From contig DYQJ01000006.1 in NCBI GenBank assembly GCA_020719345.1, positions 1 to 32,426 on the forward strand: a stretch of 32,426 bases of DNA. The letters run 5' to 3'. Shown piece after piece: positions 7,660-16,853 of this stretch. Positions within the stretch are counted from its first letter, which is position 1. The number at the start of each line of letters is the position of its first letter. This stretch comes from Draconibacterium orientale (GTDB lineage: Bacteria; Bacteroidota; Bacteroidia; Bacteroidales; DYQJ01). A model generated the notes under the pieces. That model worked only from the letters and a program-made list of their open reading frames with translations. It was not told the origin of the DNA and searched no databases. Position numbers and translations under genes: made by a program.

Positions 7660-7712
7660 TAACGATAGTTGATTACGGACTGGGAAATTTAAAATCTATT
7701 GCCAATATGTGA
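7656..7712 (+). pseudogene. hisH: 5' remnant of hisH (glutaminase subunit for sugar amidation)
   Basis: The frame beginning with the ATG at 7656 reads MITIVDYGLGNLKSIANM and then stops. This matches the invariant N-terminus of HisH (MIxIIDYGxGNLrSvxna), the class I glutaminase of imidazole glycerol phosphate synthase and of its paralogues in O-antigen loci, which pass ammonia with HisF to WbpG/PseA-type enzymes. Only 18 of about 200 codons remain; the Cys-His-Glu catalytic residues are gone. ATGA coupling to the DUF354 stop indicates it was a real operon member. AsnB begins 18 nt after the stop. It was too short for the ORF track. The match is short but dense, so I regard it as a deletion scar rather than chance. 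Confidence 0.8.
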
Positions 7713-7730
7713 ATATAATAAAAAAATGAT

Positions 7731-9575
7731 ATGTGTGGAATTAGTGGAATAATTAATTATAACAACAAAGAAATTGATAAAAAGCAAATAGAAGATATGC
7801 TTATTTCAATAAAACATCGTGGACCCGATGGACAAGGAATATTTATTGATAATAATTTAGCGTTAGGACACGTTAGATTAAGCATAATTGATTTATCGGA
7901 GCAAGCGAATCAACCAATGTTTTCGGAAAATAAGGAAATATCTATAGTTTTTAATGGAGAAATTTATAATTATAAAGAAATTAAAGAACAATTACAAAAT
8001 AAATACAATTTTCAAACAAATTCTGATACCGAAGTTATTATTTATGCCTATAAAGAATGGGGTAAAGATTGTTTGCATAAATTTAATGGAATGTTTGCAT
8101 TTGCTATTTACGACAAATCAGAAGGAACTGTTTTTTTGGTACGAGACAGATTTGGTATAAAACCTTTTTTTTACTATAATGACGAAAATAATTTTATTTT
8201 TAGTTCCGAAATAAAAGGAATACTCGCAAGTAATATAACTAAAGCCGAGATAAATGAAAAATCATTATTCTATTTCATTGTTTTTAATCGTACCGACCAT
8301 GTAGAAGATACTTGTTTTAAAAAAATTAAAAATTTGCGTCCAGGACATTTTGCTACAATTAATCTTAAAACTAACGAATTAGTTATAAAACAATGGTATT
8401 TTTTACCAGAAATAAAAGAGAATACATTATCTTTTAATGACAATAAAAATTTATTACATGAAAAACTAATTAAAAGCATAAAATTACATTTAGTAAGCGA
8501 CGTTCCGGTAGGGTCGGCATTATCGGGAGGCATTGATTCATCCATAATTGTTAGTCTAATGCGTGAAAATTTACCAAAAGATAGTTTGATAAGTTCTTTT
8601 TCGGCTGTTTATGATAAAAGTTGGGATAAAGATGAAAGTAAATATGTAGAATCGGTAGTTAATGAAAAAAGCATTGATGCAAATTATGTTTATCCGACTT
8701 CAGAAATGTTGCTTAAAGAAATTGACGACTTAATTTTAAAACAAGAAGAACCATTTGCGAGTGCCTCTATTTTGGCAAGTAGAAAAGTTTACCAAGAGGC
8801 GAATAAGAAAAATATTAAAGTATTGCTTAACGGACAAGGTGCTGACGAGATTTTTGCTTATGACTATATGGCAGCCTTCTATTTTTATGAAATATTTGTA
8901 AAAATAAAATGGTTAAAACTAATAAAAGAATTATTTTTGTTTAATAAAAAACAGTCGCATTCAAAATTTACGTTTCAACTTTTCGCTTTTTTGTTAGCGC
9001 CCAAGTTTATGAAAAATCGGCTTATATCATTATCTAATAATATAATAAATAAAGATTTTTTTGAAAAATATAAAAACGAGAGTAATTTTAGCCAAACATT
9101 TTTTGCAACCAAAACATTAAATGAGAATGTTAAAAATCATATATTAATGAAATTACATCATTTGCTTAGAGTTGAAGATAAGAACTCTATGTCTTTTTCA
9201 GTTGAAGGCAGAGTACCTTTTTTAGAGCATCAATTAGTTGAATTTGCATTAAATATACCTGCCGAGTATAAAATAAAAAATGGAGAAGTAAAATATATAC
9301 TTAAACAAAGTATGAAAGAACTTTTACCGGAAATAATTTTTAATAGAAATAATAAAATAGGATACGAAACCCCTATGGATAAATGGTTTAGAGAAGAACC
9401 TTTAAAATCGGAAATTGAAAAAATGTTATCTGAAAAAAATCAAGCAATGTTAAAATACTTAAATATAGATTTTATAAAACAAAAATGGCACGAACATCTT
9501 GCAGGTAAGAATAATGGTTCTACTATATGGAAATATTTTTATTTGACAAAATGGAGTAATTATTATTTTAACTAA
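7731..9575 (+). CDS. asnB: Asparagine synthase (glutamine-hydrolysing), glycan-locus type
   Basis: This 614-aa protein has the two-domain AsnB structure. The N-terminal class II glutaminase starts MCGISGI (Cys2 nucleophile), with KHRGPDGQG, LGHVRLSIIDLS, NGEIYNY and SDTEVII motifs forming the glutamine pocket. The synthetase domain has the PP-loop SALSGGIDSS near residue 264-270, followed by NGQGADEIFAYDY and SFSVEGRVPFLEHQLVE. All catalytic residues look intact, and length is typical. In polysaccharide loci such enzymes often amidate a uronic acid or other sugar carboxylate rather than make free asparagine; that role is inferred from context. It sits 18 nt after the hisH remnant and 5 nt before the glycosyltransferase gene. 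Cys2 fixes the start. Confidence 0.93.
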   Translation: MCGISGIINYNNKEIDKKQIEDMLISIKHRGPDGQGIFIDNNLALGHVRLSIIDLSEQANQPMFSENKEISIVFNGEIYNYKEIKEQLQNKYNFQTNSDTEVIIYAYKEWGKDCLHKFNGMFAFAIYDKSEGTVFLVRDRFGIKPFFYYNDENNFIFSSEIKGILASNITKAEINEKSLFYFIVFNRTDHVEDTCFKKIKNLRPGHFATINLKTNELVIKQWYFLPEIKENTLSFNDNKNLLHEKLIKSIKLHLVSDVPVGSALSGGIDSSIIVSLMRENLPKDSLISSFSAVYDKSWDKDESKYVESVVNEKSIDANYVYPTSEMLLKEIDDLILKQEEPFASASILASRKVYQEANKKNIKVLLNGQGADEIFAYDYMAAFYFYEIFVKIKWLKLIKELFLFNKKQSHSKFTFQLFAFLLAPKFMKNRLISLSNNIINKDFFEKYKNESNFSQTFFATKTLNENVKNHILMKLHHLLRVEDKNSMSFSVEGRVPFLEHQLVEFALNIPAEYKIKNGEVKYILKQSMKELLPEIIFNRNNKIGYETPMDKWFREEPLKSEIEKMLSEKNQAMLKYLNIDFIKQKWHEHLAGKNNGSTIWKYFYLTKWSNYYFN

Positions 9576-9580
9576 AAACA

Positions 9581-10813
9581 ATGAATATATTATTTATAGC
9601 TAATTGTGAATCAGTTCATACAGTTCGTTTTGTAAACGAATTTGTAAAACGAGGTAATAATGTGATAATGCTTTCAGCTACTCCTTATTTGGGTAGGACA
9701 GTTGAATATACAGCGGACATTAAGCACATTGAATTTCTTAAACTTTTCACAAAAATATTTAATTTTCTATTTAAAAACAAAATAAAGAATTTTAATCCAG
9801 AAAACTCGCATCCTTTGCATCCATTTAATTTTCTTATATTTTTTCGTATGATTTATCTTTTCTTTTTTGTAAATAAAATCATAAAAAAAGTGGATTTTGA
9901 TGCTGTTTTTTCAATTAATTTAACCACTAATGGTGTTTTTGCATCAAGAATAAAAAGACACGTAAAAAAAATTTGCTGCACTTTAGGTTGCGATTTAAAA
10001 CTTGCTAAATGGTATTCCGTAAAAGAAATAACTAATAAACGATTTGTTGTTAAATATGTTGATAGACACATTGATTATTTTATCAGTTACAACGAAGTTC
10101 AAATATTAAATTTTTTTAAAACTAAAAATTTATTCTCTAATTTAGATAAAATAAGATATATCAATGGATTAGGAGTTGATGTAGAATTGTTTAATCCAAA
10201 ATATAGAAATGTTGAACTCAAAAAAAAATATTATGGTTTAGACGAAACCAGCATACTTGCAGTATGTTTCCGTCAACCTCGTCCTTATTTTGATTTCGCA
10301 ATAATTTTATTACAATTAAAAAAAATAATAACGAAATATCCTAATTTTTATTTTGCAATAGGAACAGGTGGTTTAGAATTTCCTGCACTAATAAAGATAG
10401 TAAAAGAAAATAACATGGAGAAAAACATATTGATGATGCCCAATATTCAATATAAAGATTTACATCTTTACATTTCACAAGGCGATATTTATATAGATCC
10501 AATTAATATATCAAAATTTCCGGAAACTATTTCTATGGGTATTTCGGGTTCACTTTTGGAATCTATGGCATGTGGTTTAATTCCTGTAATAGGTAGACGC
10601 CCTGGATTAGAAAGTTTTTTTGATGCAGAACTACAAGATTTATTGATATATAATAATTTAGAAAATGATATTTATAATTATATAGAAAACGTAATAGAAA
10701 ATAAAAATAATGAAATATTAAAACAAAAATTAAGAGAAATAGTCCATAATAAATCAAATTGGTATAAAACTATAGAATTAATTGAAACCTTATTTAAAAT
10801 AAAAACAGTGTAA
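9581..10813 (+). CDS. GT4-like glycosyltransferase
   Basis: This 410-aa protein has a GT-B layout. The N-terminal half starts MNILFIANCESVHTVRFVNEFVKRGNNV, the acceptor-binding Rossmann strand seen in family 4 transferases, and includes a basic, aromatic segment (about 55-105) likely to touch the membrane. The C-terminal half has GTGGLEFPALI, a YISQGDIYIDPI strand and the donor-site signature GSLLESMACGLIPVIGRRPGLESF, with the ExxACGxPVI form of the GT4 motif. It probably adds one sugar to a lipid-linked repeat unit at the cytoplasmic face. Donor and acceptor cannot be predicted. It starts 5 nt after asnB and ends 15 nt before the methyltransferase, so it belongs to the same operon. Confidence 0.87.
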   Translation: MNILFIANCESVHTVRFVNEFVKRGNNVIMLSATPYLGRTVEYTADIKHIEFLKLFTKIFNFLFKNKIKNFNPENSHPLHPFNFLIFFRMIYLFFFVNKIIKKVDFDAVFSINLTTNGVFASRIKRHVKKICCTLGCDLKLAKWYSVKEITNKRFVVKYVDRHIDYFISYNEVQILNFFKTKNLFSNLDKIRYINGLGVDVELFNPKYRNVELKKKYYGLDETSILAVCFRQPRPYFDFAIILLQLKKIITKYPNFYFAIGTGGLEFPALIKIVKENNMEKNILMMPNIQYKDLHLYISQGDIYIDPINISKFPETISMGISGSLLESMACGLIPVIGRRPGLESFFDAELQDLLIYNNLENDIYNYIENVIENKNNEILKQKLREIVHNKSNWYKTIELIETLFKIKTV

Positions 10814-10828
10814 ATAAAAAATAAATCT

Positions 10829-11540
10829 ATGAATGAAACTATTTACAATTGGAATGATGTAATGAATACTGAAACTCCTTATTTAGTAGCAAAATGGGAA
10901 GATAATAAAGATTATGTCGCTTTGCTTTTAAAACATTCTAAACCTGGCAAGTGGTTAGATGTCGGCTGTGGAATAGGAAATTTTGTAGAATGTTGTAATA
11001 GGTATGGTATTGATTGTATTGGTGTTGAAGGTCATGAATCAGCCAAAGAAATAGCACAAAAACGATTCCCGCAAATACAAATTGATATTAATGATATTAC
11101 AGATTCTTTATCTTATGAAGATAATACTTTTTCGGTAGTTTTTTGTAATCAAGTTATAGAACACATTTCAAACGCAAAAACTAATAAACGAAATCTACCG
11201 AGTACTAAAAGATGATGGTATAGCATTTATTAATATGCCAAGTATTTATAACAAAGAAGGAAGAAACGAACCATCTCACATTAATTGTATGTCAATTAGT
11301 CAATTAAATAATTATCTAAAAATATCTGGATTTGCAGAAATATATCCAACTGTTTATCCGAAATTTTTATTTGGTAATAACTTTATTAGCAAAGCTGTTA
11401 GTGGTATATTATTTTTTATTTTACCTTATGATTTTTTTACCTCAAACACAGCGACAATAGCAAAGAAGAAAATAGAAAGTAATTCGCTTAAAATATTTAG
11501 TAAAAGAAAATATTATATAGATAAAATGTTGAGATGGTAA
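10829..11540 (+). pseudogene. Frameshifted class I SAM-dependent methyltransferase
   Basis: Two ORFs (10829-11215 and 11235-11540) are parts of one methyltransferase of about 236 aa. The first holds motif I WLDVGCGIGNF, an acidic VEGHESA motif II and VVFCNQVIEHIS motif IV, then ends in an unrelated tail. Reading one base later from about 11178 gives KLINEIYRVLKDDGIAFINMPS, exactly what follows motif IV in Methyltransf_11/23 proteins. The shift is explained by one extra A in the A5 run at 11176-11180. The second part includes the SHINCMS and YLKISGFAEIYPT segments typical of the C-terminal half. It may be a true inactivation, phase variation at a short homopolymer, or an assembly error. It would methylate a sugar or lipid-linked intermediate if intact. 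Confidence 0.85.
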
Positions 11541-11600
11541 TGTAATTATGACCTTATTTATACATATATAATGAACACAACAATAAAAAATTGAAAAATT

Positions 11601-12446
11601 ATGAATGATTTTTTAAGATGCCCGTCTTGTTTTGAGAATAAGTTAATCTTTAACGAAAGTAATCTTTTCTGTGATAATTGCAAAACAAAATATGAATTAT
11701 ATAGTAACAAACCTGTATTGGTAAATAATGAACATAAATTAGTGAGTTATGGTAAAGTATTAGTTAATAAGTCTGAAGATGATTTTAAACAAGAAGCCGA
11801 ATGGTCAAAAGAATTTATTGATTTAATTCCTAAGGGTTCCGGTTATTTACTTGATTATGCTTGTGGTGGAGGCGCCAGAAAATTGTGTGAACAAAAAGGA
11901 TATAATTACATTGGCGTTGATTATTTCAATGACTATGGAGTAACAGTAATTGCGCATGGCGAAAATTTACCATTTAAAGATAATACTTATTCTGTTGTTA
12001 CAAGTAGTGCAGTAATGGAACATATACCAAACCCTTGGCGTGCATGTAGTGAAATATGCCGAGTTTTAAAAACAGACGGATATTATGTTGGTTCAACTGC
12101 CTTCTTATATCCTTATCACGAAAGCTCCCACTATAATATGAGTCATCTTGGCGTTAAATTAATGTTAGAGCAAGCAGGATTAAAAGTAATAAAAATAATT
12201 CCATGGAATTCTTCAGGTTTTGAAGCAATATTAAAAACATTTATAGGACTTCCATTATTGTATTTTTTAGTTTATCCTTTAATTTGGTCATATAATATTC
12301 TTTTTTATTTAAGAAAATTATCTATGAAAAGCTTTTTAATTATTTATAGAAAAAATGAAGTTAAGAAAAGAAGAATAATTGAATATATTGAAGAAGATAA
12401 ACTTCGTTTTACTTCAGAATTTACATATCTGGCAGTTAAAAGATGA
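11601..12446 (+). CDS. Methyltransferase with N-terminal zinc ribbon
   Basis: This 281-aa protein begins with a Trm112-like zinc ribbon (C7, C10, C24, C27 in CPSC and CDNC), followed by a class I methyltransferase domain with LLDYACGGGARK as motif I, GVDYFNDYG as motif II and SSAVMEHIPNPWRACSEICRVLKTDGYYVGSTAF as motifs IV-V. The C-terminal part (about 205-240) has a hydrophobic stretch that could associate with the membrane. Such proteins are common in polysaccharide loci and presumably methylate a sugar of the repeat unit; the substrate is unknown. A 60-nt gap separates it from the frameshifted methyltransferase. Its TGA overlaps the ATG of the flippase gene (ATGA), which indicates translational coupling. 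Confidence 0.88.
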   Translation: MNDFLRCPSCFENKLIFNESNLFCDNCKTKYELYSNKPVLVNNEHKLVSYGKVLVNKSEDDFKQEAEWSKEFIDLIPKGSGYLLDYACGGGARKLCEQKGYNYIGVDYFNDYGVTVIAHGENLPFKDNTYSVVTSSAVMEHIPNPWRACSEICRVLKTDGYYVGSTAFLYPYHESSHYNMSHLGVKLMLEQAGLKVIKIIPWNSSGFEAILKTFIGLPLLYFLVYPLIWSYNILFYLRKLSMKSFLIIYRKNEVKKRRIIEYIEEDKLRFTSEFTYLAVKR

Positions 12447-13732
12447 GAACCAAGATTTTAAGCTATTATAATAAGTTTGTATCCTATAAATTTGTTAAAG
12501 ACTCTATATATTCTTTAATTAGTTTTGTAATACTTGCTATTAGTGGAATAATTATAAATGTATTGATTGGAAATGCTTACGAAGCTTCCGGGCTTGGCAT
12601 TTTCAATCAAACGTTAGCTTTGTATATGATTTTTTCTATGGTTTCTTCCTTAGGTTTAAATTCAGCTGTAATTAAATTTTCGGCAGAGCATAAAGAAAAT
12701 CATTCGGAATTACAAAATATTTTTTCTTCGGCATCTTTTATAACATTCTTGTTTTCAGTTTTTTTTGTCATTTTAATAATTATTATAACATTTTTTTTTC
12801 CTGCAATCTTTTTTAATTCGGAAGTTACTAAGGCAACAACAATAATTTGTTTGAGCTTACCGTTTTTTTCACAAAATAAAATTTTCACTGCGTTAACAAA
12901 TGGTTTACGGCACATGAAAATATATTCTATAATTCAATCATGTCGTTGGTTATTAATCATTTTATTAATAACTATATCTATTTTATTGAAAAAAGAAATA
13001 TATTTTATATTTTATAGTTTTATAATTACGGAGGTGTTACTTTTTAGTTTTTTTAGTTTTTTCTACTATAAGTATTTCTCATTTAAAATAACTAATAATA
13101 AGTGGTTTAAAATAAATTTAATATTTGGCAGTAAGTCCATTTTTGTCAGTTTTTTATCGGAATCCAATAGCAAAATAGATGTTTTTTTTATAAGTTTCTT
13201 TTTATCAAATCATCATGTAGGCATATATACTTTTGCAGCTGAAATTGTAAAAGGTTTGTTATCTTTTGCTTCGGTTCTGCAACTAAATATAAATCCCATT
13301 GTATCAGAATTATGGGCAAAGCAAGATGTAAGCGCAATTCAAAAATATACTAATAAAATTTCAAAAATAATGAAATTAGTTATGTTATTTTTTCTAATTG
13401 TTGCTGCAATCTCATATCCTATTTATGTATATTTGTTTACCAAAGACGAAACTTTTGTTGAGTCAATTCCGATTTTTTATATTTTACTTGTAGGAGCTTA
13501 TTTGCCGTCAGTTTACTATTTTGCCGGCGCTTATTTAACGATGGCTAATTTTTTAAATACCGTCTTAAAACAGCTAATAATTATATTGACATTCAATATA
13601 TGCGCCTGTATTATTTTTATTTATTTTTTTGATTTATATGGGGCAGCAATTTCTACATCTTTAACTTATACTTTTATAATCTTAATAATCAATTATTTTG
13701 TAAAAAAGAAGATGAAAATCTCGCTTTTCTAA
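12443..13732 (+). CDS. Wzx-like oligosaccharide flippase
   Basis: This 429-aa integral membrane protein has about 12 hydrophobic segments. The N-terminus KDSIYSLISFVILAISGIIINVLIGNAYEASGLGIFNQTLALYMIFS is characteristic of polysaccharide_synt/MATE-like exporters in the MOP superfamily, with ASGLGIFNQ matching the usual (a)xxGxyxxa turn. The likely role is to flip an undecaprenyl-linked oligosaccharide from the cytoplasmic to the periplasmic side of the inner membrane. It is coupled by a 4-nt overlap to the preceding methyltransferase and is the last gene of the operon; no Wzy polymerase is recognisable in the window, so polymerisation or ligation functions must lie elsewhere or be absent. Length is slightly short of typical Wzx, but both ends look complete. 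Confidence 0.88.
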   Translation: MRTKILSYYNKFVSYKFVKDSIYSLISFVILAISGIIINVLIGNAYEASGLGIFNQTLALYMIFSMVSSLGLNSAVIKFSAEHKENHSELQNIFSSASFITFLFSVFFVILIIIITFFFPAIFFNSEVTKATTIICLSLPFFSQNKIFTALTNGLRHMKIYSIIQSCRWLLIILLITISILLKKEIYFIFYSFIITEVLLFSFFSFFYYKYFSFKITNNKWFKINLIFGSKSIFVSFLSESNSKIDVFFISFFLSNHHVGIYTFAAEIVKGLLSFASVLQLNINPIVSELWAKQDVSAIQKYTNKISKIMKLVMLFFLIVAAISYPIYVYLFTKDETFVESIPIFYILLVGAYLPSVYYFAGAYLTMANFLNTVLKQLIIILTFNICACIIFIYFFDLYGAAISTSLTYTFIILIINYFVKKKMKISLF

Positions 13733-13774
13733 AAAAAATTAAAATACGCTTGACTTTTAAAATATTTTGTGAAA

Positions 13775-13808
13775 TTGTAATTACTCTAAAAAATTTTAGT
13801 TATTTTTG
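13775..13808 (+). promoter_or_regulatory. Promoter upstream of the YihY-like gene
   Basis: TATTTTTG (13801-13808) matches TAnnTTTG and lies 36 nt before the ATG at 13845. A TTG at 13775-13777 lies upstream with a 23-nt spacer, slightly long for the -33 element. It separates the BrkB-like gene from the polysaccharide operon. Confidence 0.6.
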
Positions 13809-13844
13809 TGAATCAAATATTATCTTTATTCATTAAACTTATTT

Positions 13845-15113
13845 ATGAAAAAAAATATAGATATAATTATAAAATTTTTTACTTCTGATTTGTGGAAACT
13901 TGACCACCGCGTCATGAAATTCCCAAAACGTTGGGGAATCGTTATATTGAAAATATTGACTCTCGCCATCCGAAAATATGACCAGAACGACTGTTTTACT
14001 AAGGCTTCGTCTTTAACTTTTTTTACCTTGTTGTCCATCGTTCCGGCAATAGCAATGGGATTTGGAATAGCTAAGGGCTTTGGTTTAGAAGAACTTATGG
14101 AGAATGCTCTGCGAAAGAACCTTACTGGACAAGAAGAAGTAGCCGAATACATGCTCAGCTTCTCGCGCTCTATGTTAGAGACTACCAAAGGAGGAATTAT
14201 TGCCGGAGTAGGATTAATCATGCTTTTCTGGACGGTCATAAAACTGATAGATAAAATTGAACGTGCCTTTAACCACTCATGGAAAATAGATAAAACACGA
14301 AACTGGTCTCGCAAAATATCTAATTACATGACTATTATTATAACGGCGCCGATATTGATTATTTTGTCAAGCAGCATGACAGTATTTATCAAAACAATAG
14401 TAAATTCGGCTACCAGCAAATTTACGATACTTGAATATGCCTCTCCATTGTTGATGTTTTTTATTGAGATGGCACCATATATTATTGTCTGGCTGTTGTT
14501 TATGTTAATATATTATATTATTCCTTTCACTAAGGTAGAAATAAAAGCTGCACTCATCGCCGGAATCATCGCTGGAACAATATTTCAATTAACACAATGG
14601 GCATATATCAATTTTCAAATCGGCGTTGGAAGTTATAATGCCATATATGGAAGCTTTGCTGCATTGCCGCTTTTTTTGATATGGATGCAAACAAGCTGGT
14701 ACATAACACTCTTCGGCGTAGAAATTAGTGTCAGCATACAAAATTTTAGCAAAATACGATTTGACATAGAAAAGATGGACATCAGTATAAATCAACGAAA
14801 CAGCATCGCTGTACAAACAGTTAATATTATCTTTAAAAATTTGAAAGATAATGGTGAGCCGCTGACGACAACTGACATTGCAAACCGTATGAATATACCC
14901 GAATTTTACGTGCAAAATATCATCACCGAACTGTTAGCACTGAAAATCATCGTTCCTCTTTACAATGAAGATACTGAAGACGAACTTAAATATTTGCCGA
15001 TGATAGACATTAACAGTCTAAGCGCAAAAGACCTGACCGACAAGCTCTTAAATAATAATTCCTCTAATTTTGACTTTCAAGACGTAAAACTCACTAATGA
15101 ATTAACGAATTAA
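13845..15113 (+). CDS. YihY/BrkB family inner-membrane protein
   Basis: This 422-aa protein has about six membrane segments between residues 60 and 290. The family pattern is clear: DCFTKASSLTFFTLLSIVPAIAMGFGIAKGFG, an amphipathic periplasmic loop with a KGGIIAGVGLIMLFWTVIKLIDKIERAFNHSWKI helix, and YNAIYGSFAALPLFLIWMQTSWYITLFGVEIS near the end of the core. The molecular function of YihY proteins is uncertain; the old ribonuclease BN name was an error. A cytoplasmic tail (about 310-422) contains a winged-helix-like TTTDIANRMNIPEFYVQNIITELLALKIIVPL segment, a common extension in this family. It has its own promoter and converges with the minus-strand ABC genes. The 133-bp gap that follows holds no clear terminator. 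Confidence 0.92.
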   Translation: MKKNIDIIIKFFTSDLWKLDHRVMKFPKRWGIVILKILTLAIRKYDQNDCFTKASSLTFFTLLSIVPAIAMGFGIAKGFGLEELMENALRKNLTGQEEVAEYMLSFSRSMLETTKGGIIAGVGLIMLFWTVIKLIDKIERAFNHSWKIDKTRNWSRKISNYMTIIITAPILIILSSSMTVFIKTIVNSATSKFTILEYASPLLMFFIEMAPYIIVWLLFMLIYYIIPFTKVEIKAALIAGIIAGTIFQLTQWAYINFQIGVGSYNAIYGSFAALPLFLIWMQTSWYITLFGVEISVSIQNFSKIRFDIEKMDISINQRNSIAVQTVNIIFKNLKDNGEPLTTTDIANRMNIPEFYVQNIITELLALKIIVPLYNEDTEDELKYLPMIDINSLSAKDLTDKLLNNNSSNFDFQDVKLTNELTN

Positions 15114-15246
15114 TAAATATTATGAACTTTTTGAAAATATCAGCGATAATCTAATATCTATTAATCAAATTGATGCTGATTTATTACAGTATAAATTGAA
15201 AAATAATAAAAGTTTTAGAGGAGAATAAAAATAATCGCCATATTTT

Positions 15247-15930
15247 CTAATTGTTTATCAATTCGTTAATCATTTGTATTTTAGCGAAATTATGAAATAT
15301 GTCTTTTTCTATGTTTAGAAAATTGTCGTTTGCTCGGCTAAATTTAATAGTGCCATTCTCAAGATAATGAATTTCATCACAAATAGACGTTAAACTTTCT
15401 AATATATGTGAGGTAATTAATATAGTTTTTTGTCTTTGTTTTAGCTGTATAATAATCATTTGCACGACCTTACAAGTTTCTAAATCCAGACCATTAAATG
15501 GCTCGTCCAATATTAATATCGGTTTGTCTAATTTTAATACCCCAAGCAGTGCGAGTTTCTTCTTCATGCCGGTAGAATAATTATCAATCAAATTCTCCAG
15601 AGGCAGTTCAAATATTTTGTTCCATGCCGGTAAGTCAAATTTTTTATTTTCAAATAGACTCAAATATTCGGTGGCAGTAATATTAGAATAGAAGAAATTT
15701 TCTGTTTCTAAATACGCTATCTGTTTCTTTGTAAATTTTTGATTATCAAGCATAATTGTTCCTTCATTTGGTTTTAGTATCCCAAAAATGGTATTTAATA
15801 AAGTTGTTTTTCCGGCGCCATTTAATCCTACGAGTCCATGTATTTTGTGCTGTAGCATCTTAAGATTGAGTTTATTTATAATATTAATCTCTTTCTGATA
15901 GTGAACAGATAAATTGTCAATTGTAATCAT
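15247..15930 (-). CDS. ABC transporter ATP-binding protein
   Basis: This 227-aa protein is a single ABC ATPase domain. Walker A is GLNGAGKTT (about 35-43), the Q-loop is replaced by a YLETENFFYSN region, the signature is the degenerate YSTGMKKKLAL (the LSGGQ position), and Walker B is ILILDEPFNGLD with the switch His in TSHILES. The short length and TGMKKK signature match ATPases of simple ABC-2-type exporters. It overlaps the preceding membrane-protein gene by 14 nt and forms a three-gene operon with it and CitX-CitG. The substrate is unknown. It is the last gene of the minus-strand unit. Confidence 0.93.
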   Translation of the reverse strand: MITIDNLSVHYQKEINIINKLNLKMLQHKIHGLVGLNGAGKTTLLNTIFGILKPNEGTIMLDNQKFTKKQIAYLETENFFYSNITATEYLSLFENKKFDLPAWNKIFELPLENLIDNYSTGMKKKLALLGVLKLDKPILILDEPFNGLDLETCKVVQMIIIQLKQRQKTILITSHILESLTSICDEIHYLENGTIKFSRANDNFLNIEKDIFHNFAKIQMINELINN

Positions 15931-16852
15931 TCAAATATAGTATTAAATTTTTTTTTGCTTTATAATAATAAATCGGTATCATAACAAATATTATCGGGAG
16001 GAAGAAAAAAGTTATTGTCAATATAATTGTATTTGCTTGCAGCTCTGCATTGGGATAATACATGGCATATTTTAAAAGTATAGCGAATACAATAAATAGT
16101 AAACTTATAGCAAAAATAATAGTTACAATCATATAGTGCTGATAATTAAAGATTAAAAACATTAAAATTATCGGCAGTTGTATAAAAATAAAAATTATTA
16201 AGTTAGATTTTAATTTTTTGCTAATAAATATGTTCGGTGCGAGTTCGTTTATCTCAATAATATTTCGCGGTTCGCAAAGTATGTAAAAGGTTGAAAATAT
16301 TAATGTATTGATAATAAGAACAATCGGAGCCGTACCTATCCAAAATCCTAATGCGACAGCAATTATATTTAGCGGAATTATAAAATAGAAATTTTGTCTC
16401 AGTCCGCTTTTTATTTCAAAACAGTCATTCGGTATAATTTTCAATATTTTATTGTTTATATTTTCTTTTCTTTTCTTAATAGAGATATTAATAAAAGGAA
16501 TTATTGCAGTTCCTAATATAAGATAACCTGTTAAAATATAGTTCTTTAGAATTATTAGCTGTACCAGAAATGGCAGTAAAAGGATTAAATACTCGGACAG
16601 ATAAATAAGTTGTGGTTTATCAGTAATAATATTTATAAAAGTCTTATCTTTTCTTCGGATATGAATAAAAAATATTGTCGCTATTATGAATATAATTGTT
16701 ATAACAGCACTACGAGTTTGTTGTAACTGCTTGAAAATAAACGCCAATAGCAGAATAGTTATAATAAGAAGTATGATAATTCTAAATATTCCGATGCTTG
16801 CTATATTTCGGTATGTCTGCTTAATACGTATTGATAAAATTTTAGCTATCAT
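15917..16852 (-). CDS. Probable ABC transporter membrane subunit
   Basis: This protein of about 311 aa starts MIAKILSIRIKQTYRN at 16852, one nucleotide after the stop of CitX-CitG; the track start at 16879 lies inside that gene and is less likely. It has about eight hydrophobic segments, starting with a cytoplasmic amphipathic N-terminus followed by IFRIIILLIITILLLAFIF, and ends in a long KFFFLPIIFVMIPIYYY-type segment. I do not recognise a named family, but tight coupling to the ABC ATPase (14-nt overlap), topology and length fit the permease of an ABC-2-like exporter of Bacteroidota. Charged residues are concentrated in the short loops. The assignment rests mainly on context. Confidence 0.75.
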   Translation of the reverse strand: MIAKILSIRIKQTYRNIASIGIFRIIILLIITILLLAFIFKQLQQTRSAVITIIFIIATIFFIHIRRKDKTFINIITDKPQLIYLSEYLILLLPFLVQLIILKNYILTGYLILGTAIIPFINISIKKRKENINNKILKIIPNDCFEIKSGLRQNFYFIIPLNIIAVALGFWIGTAPIVLIINTLIFSTFYILCEPRNIIEINELAPNIFISKKLKSNLIIFIFIQLPIILMFLIFNYQHYMIVTIIFAISLLFIVFAILLKYAMYYPNAELQANTIILTITFFFLPIIFVMIPIYYYKAKKNLILYLNDYN

Positions 16853-16853
16853 T

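Noticed and set aside
13826-14314. 162-aa minus-strand ORF in the BrkB gene
   Set aside because: Antisense shadow; the plus-strand YihY/BrkB motifs are unambiguous.
15120-15228. In-frame stretch YELFENISDNLISINQIDADLLQYKL between BrkB and the ABC ATPase
   Set aside because: About 35 codons without a start or family match. It could be a C-terminal gene remnant but is not distinguishable from chance.
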